Of a DNA stretch of 62,366 bases, positions 59,716-62,366 are shown in pieces. The stretch lies in assembly GCA_027621915.1 (NCBI GenBank), contig JAQCAD010000016.1, forward strand, positions 1-62,366, given 5' to 3'. Below the pieces are notes generated by a model, which was not told the DNA's origin, searched no databases, and saw only the letters and a program-made list of their open reading frames with translations. Made by a program: the position numbers and the translations under genes. Position 1 is the stretch's first letter, and every line of letters begins with the position of its first letter. The stretch comes from Pseudomonadota bacterium. Lineage in GTDB: Bacteria; Pseudomonadota; Gammaproteobacteria; Steroidobacterales; Woeseiaceae.

Positions 59716-60168
59716 TTAAGTGATCATTGTACGTTTCGGTTTTACGAGCTTCAGCACAATGGATGAGGATGCATCCTTCACGGCTGGCATCCTCAGCAGT
59801 TCACCATCGATAAAATTGCCGAAGTCATCGAGGTCCTTTGCAACGACCTCAAGCATGAAATCGATTGTGCCCGAAATCATATGACAAGCCTGCACCTGCG
59901 GATGCTCTTTCACGCGACGTCGGAAGTCTTCCGCAAGGCTGGTATTCTGCCGATCGATGTTAACCGCCACGAATGCCTTGACGTGATGACCGAGCTTTTC
60001 TTCGTTCAGGTTGACCGTGAAGTTTTCGATGATGCCCCTGTCGACCAACGCCTCCACGCGACGCTGACAGGCACTCGCCGACAGGTTGATCTCACCGGCC
60101 AGTTGCGACCAGGTAATGCGGCCATCTTTTTGAAGTCGGGACAGGATACGTGCGTCGTAACGATCCAT
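59716..60168 (-). CDS. Lrp/AsnC-family transcriptional regulator
   Basis: A 150-residue protein with an N-terminal winged helix-turn-helix (about 5-55, ITWSQLAGEINLSASACQRRVEAL) and a C-terminal RAM ligand-binding domain (about 68-140). Such regulators sense amino acids. It is upstream of, and probably controls, the LysE exporter, and is divergent from the HPPD-like gene, which it may also control. The palindrome near 60254 lies in the space between them. Confidence 0.92.
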   Translation of the reverse strand: MDRYDARILSRLQKDGRITWSQLAGEINLSASACQRRVEALVDRGIIENFTVNLNEEKLGHHVKAFVAVNIDRQNTSLAEDFRRRVKEHPQVQACHMISGTIDFMLEVVAKDLDDFGNFIDGELLRMPAVKDASSSIVLKLVKPKRTMIT

Positions 60169-60253
60169 AACAATGTAATCCTGCGCGAAAAATTAGAAAA
60201 AGCAGAAAATCCTGTGCGAAGATATCAAATTGGCTGGTGAAACGCCAGAAGCC

Positions 60254-60263
60254 TGCTCGAGCA
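60254..60263. promoter_or_regulatory. TGCTCGAGCA palindrome between the lrp-type and HPPD-like genes
   Basis: A 10-bp exact palindrome in a 150-bp divergent intergenic space. The same ten bases form the core of the 14-bp palindrome before the aldehyde dehydrogenase (3673-3682). A shared regulator is possible but not shown. Confidence 0.35.
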
Positions 60264-60318
60264 AGTGTCTAAACTAGTGCACTGCAGGTACGTCATTTGA
60301 ACCCGGCCGGAGGCCCAC

Positions 60319-60978
60319 ATGTCACATCTCAGGAAAATAGATCACGTTGCATACGCAGTTGAAGCGGGCAGCATTGAAAAATGGGCATGGTTTCACATAG
60401 AAGTTGAGGGTGGCACACTGATCAAACGAATCGATGATGCGCGCCCCGGCGATCCGAACAGCAGTATGAAAATCTGGTGCATCGATTATGGCGATTTTGG
60501 CATTGCATTGATCGAAGGCATTGACCGTGCTGAAAAATCCCAGGTCAGCATTTTCGCTGAAAAGCATGGCGATCATTCGTGCCAGCATGTCGCTTACGAC
60601 TGCCATAACCTCGACAAATTCATCTCTCACATGAAATCACTCGGTGGTCATCCACGTGGGGGTGTTCTTGTGCAGGACGATGGGTTCGGAATATTGAAGC
60701 AGATGTTCGCCAAAGGTTATACGTCCGGACACGCCGGCGAGGCGACATTTCCGGAATATTGTGAGCGACCGCGAAATCTTGACGAAGCGAAGTCCGTGGA
60801 AATTACGTTCTCCGACAAGGCGGGTGGTGAATTTTACAAGCAAGTGCAGGACGCGATCGACGAGGGCGATACTGAGCCATTTTTCGATTTCAGCCACATG
60901 CCGGCGGACTGGCAAGTGCCGGTGGAGAGTGCCAAGAAAACCGCAAGTGATTCAAAGGCGAAACTTGTTGCGGTTTGA
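60319..60978 (+). CDS. VOC-fold dioxygenase, HPPD-like
   Basis: A 219-residue vicinal-oxygen-chelate protein. Metal ligands His9 (KIDHVAY), His90 (QHVAYDC) and Glu146 (FPEYCER) copy the His-His-Glu facial triad of 4-hydroxyphenylpyruvate dioxygenase, with the FxExxxR pattern. It is shorter than HPPD (about 350), having apparently one VOC repeat pair plus an acidic C-terminal tail. It may be an Fe(II) or other metal dioxygenase acting on an aromatic keto acid or related compound. The divergent lrp-type regulator suggests a role in amino-acid breakdown. Confidence 0.75.
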   Translation: MSHLRKIDHVAYAVEAGSIEKWAWFHIEVEGGTLIKRIDDARPGDPNSSMKIWCIDYGDFGIALIEGIDRAEKSQVSIFAEKHGDHSCQHVAYDCHNLDKFISHMKSLGGHPRGGVLVQDDGFGILKQMFAKGYTSGHAGEATFPEYCERPRNLDEAKSVEITFSDKAGGEFYKQVQDAIDEGDTEPFFDFSHMPADWQVPVESAKKTASDSKAKLVAV

Positions 60979-61052
60979 TCTCTCTCGGTCTTGAGGTCGT
61001 CGACGAACCCTCCGCTCTTGGAGGAGACCTTAGCCTACCAGAGTCTCAAGGC

Positions 61053-61071
61053 ATTTGTCTGGCGGACAAAT
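61053..61071. promoter_or_regulatory. ATTTGTC-TGGCG-GACAAAT inverted repeat
   Basis: A perfect 7-bp inverted repeat with a 5-base spacer in the 259-bp gap after the HPPD-like gene, 167 bp before the next start. Another short repeat, CCTCC/GGAGG (61009-61024), lies just upstream. Neither has a T run. The first could be an operator for the secreted protein/DUF6152 pair or a transcript-end hairpin. I see no gene in the rest of this gap. Confidence 0.35.
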
Positions 61072-61237
61072 CCCTGGGATAAGATCACGATATCCGACAG
61101 CGGCCGAGACCACGGAGCCTTGTCAGAGCAGAATTAGCGTTCGTTTCGTCAATCTGACATCGCCGCCTTGCATCAAGCGCAACAGACCGTAGTATTTCGT
61201 TTCCGACCCGGACCAACGGTCTCTATAATCGGCCGCT

Positions 61238-61936
61238 ATGAAGACACTCCAAACATTGCCACTGGTCGTGTTGTTGATCCTAATCAGCCCCTGTGCCTTT
61301 GCCGAACCCGATCTGTCAGGAATCTGGATGCTGAGTGGTCGTGCAATCGAAGGTGAATTGCTGATGACCGAGCGCGCTTTGGCGCTGCAGGCAGAGTACG
61401 ACCTGCTTGTTGATGATCCCAGTCTCTATTGCGAACCGGCAAGCGCATCACGTGTCTGGGCCAATCCGAACGTTCGCATAGCCTTCGATCAAACCGACGA
61501 GCACGTACTGATCAGCTATGAATTTTATGATCTTCGCCGGGAAATCCCGCTCGGGAACGCTTCGTCACTGTCGGATCAGCCTAGTACGAAGAACGTCGAT
61601 GGTACGTATTTCGACAAGATGGGTTCTTCATTTGCCAGATATGAAGGCGATCGGTTGATCATTGAATCCCGAAATCATTCGCCTGGATACATCCGGACGT
61701 CTCGCGGCGTGCCGCAGTCCGCTAACACCGTTGCAATTGAAGAGTTGTGGATTGACGAAGAAACACTTCGGCTGACGCATACGTATATTGACGATTCCCT
61801 TTTTGAAAAGCCCTTTGTGGTCGACTATTCCTTCAGAAGGACCGGCGAAGCTGAAATGCCCTTGTACGAGTGCACGGATGCTAATTACGACTGGTTCGAG
61901 CAATTGAACGCGCCCAAGGAAGAAGAGAAAAAATGA
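61238..61936 (+). CDS. Secreted protein of unknown function, paired with DUF6152
   Basis: A 232-residue protein with a signal peptide (CAFAE) and the start DLSGIWML (25-32), an opening seen in a group of secreted beta-rich proteins of unknown function in marine gammaproteobacteria. RYEGDRLIIESRNHSPGY and DEETLRLTHTYID suggest a single beta-barrel or sheet domain. No catalytic residues are evident. The stop overlaps the DUF6152 start by 4 bp, so the two are translated together. Confidence 0.75.
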   Translation: MKTLQTLPLVVLLILISPCAFAEPDLSGIWMLSGRAIEGELLMTERALALQAEYDLLVDDPSLYCEPASASRVWANPNVRIAFDQTDEHVLISYEFYDLRREIPLGNASSLSDQPSTKNVDGTYFDKMGSSFARYEGDRLIIESRNHSPGYIRTSRGVPQSANTVAIEELWIDEETLRLTHTYIDDSLFEKPFVVDYSFRRTGEAEMPLYECTDANYDWFEQLNAPKEEEKK

Positions 61937-62304
61937 AAAAAATGGCGCTTGCTGTATACCTGATGCTCATATCTCTGGTCGCTGTTGCACACCATTCAAC
62001 GGTAGTGAATTTTACGGACGAAATTATCAGTGTGGAGGGCGTAATCGAAAAAGTACGCTATCAGAATCCGCACGCCTCTGTGCTTATTAAAACCATGGAT
62101 GTACATGGCAACGAGACTTACTGGCTGATTGAAACCGGGGCCAGAACCACGCTCGAACGGCGAGGGGTCACGCTGGAGCGATTGCAGGTTGGATCCAGGA
62201 TTCAGGCGACCGGTCAAAAGGGTCGACGGCAATACACGATGTATTTGCAGGAAATAACTTTCGAAGATGGCACGAAATTTCGGGCTGAACCCGAGCCTAA
62301 CTAG
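61933..62304 (+). CDS. Secreted DUF6152-family protein
   Basis: A 123-residue exported protein. The mature N-terminus HHS(T) directly follows the signal peptide (VAVAHHS), and the following VEGVIEKVRYQNPHASVLI matches the DUF6152 pattern of a beta-barrel with a conserved NPHA segment. The His pair at the mature N-terminus could bind a metal. The function is unknown. It is translationally coupled to the upstream secreted protein, and no gene follows in the last 62 bp of the window. Confidence 0.8.
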   Translation: MKKMALAVYLMLISLVAVAHHSTVVNFTDEIISVEGVIEKVRYQNPHASVLIKTMDVHGNETYWLIETGARTTLERRGVTLERLQVGSRIQATGQKGRRQYTMYLQEITFEDGTKFRAEPEPN

Positions 62305-62366
62305 TACCTGTCCAGAATACCGTGAAATTGTCGGTGTTGCGGCATGATTGCGCTGCGAGGTTGGTG

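Overview
The window reads as chromosomal DNA of a free-living gammaproteobacterium of moderate GC. The main evidence is gene order: hemA facing a TPR-lolB-tRNA-prs-rplY-pth-ychF block, and a complete mreBCD-mrdA-rodA-mltB-rlpA cell-shape operon. The many secreted peptidases, a HiPIP, PQQ and multihaem cytochrome genes, and the DUF1592/DUF1552 and DUF6152 families suggest a marine or sediment heterotroph, possibly near Woeseiales. That placement is inference. Coding density is high, with many 1-14 bp gene overlaps. I see no rRNA, CRISPR array, insertion sequence, prophage or plasmid gene.

Region by region. 1-6.6 kb: a partial J-domain/zinc-ribbon/PilZ fusion, a secreted RidA-like protein, an SDR without the usual catalytic Tyr/Lys, a secreted M20 peptidase, a glutamate-semialdehyde-type aldehyde dehydrogenase and a secreted HExxH peptidase. 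6.6-14.0 kb (minus): the elongasome operon mreB-mreC-mreD-mrdA-rodA-mltB-rlpA. 14.1-18.3 kb (plus): gatCAB-hslO, divergent from mreB across a 9-bp dyad. 18.3-23.9 kb: an ArsR-methyltransferase fusion followed by metF and metH, closed by a terminator. 24-30 kb: a lipoprotein M28 peptidase, a type IV pilin with a sigma-54-type promoter, agmatine-to-putrescine genes aguA/aguB, an MFS transporter and ppiB. 30-35.5 kb: a VanX-like dipeptidase, prmC, cystathionine beta-synthase in reverse orientation, prfA and hemA. 35.6-45 kb: TPR protein, lolB, tRNA-Gln, prs, an inserted M49 peptidase and two GNAT genes, rplY, pth and ychF. 45-48 kb: a TAXI-type TRAP uptake system.

48.2-58.9 kb is the most unusual part. 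A dihaem cytochrome and a PQQ dehydrogenase form a pair. After a tRNA-Met come a lipoprotein-like HiPIP, a trihaem cytochrome, a DUF1592-type haem-motif protein, a Tat-exported DUF1552 protein, a three-repeat secreted PF03640-type protein and a secreted protein of no recognised family. All are predicted to act outside the cytoplasm and to form a redox module whose substrate is unknown. 59-62.3 kb holds a LysE-type exporter and Lrp regulator facing an HPPD-like dioxygenase, then a secreted protein/DUF6152 pair.

Functional links. Met synthase, MetF and cystathionine beta-synthase cover homocysteine handling. The M20, M28, M49, M15D and HExxH enzymes suggest scavenging of peptides in the cell envelope. 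The aldehyde dehydrogenase, HPPD-like enzyme, Lrp and LysE suggest amino-acid catabolism. A palindrome with the core TGCTCGAGCA lies upstream of both the aldehyde dehydrogenase and the HPPD-like gene.
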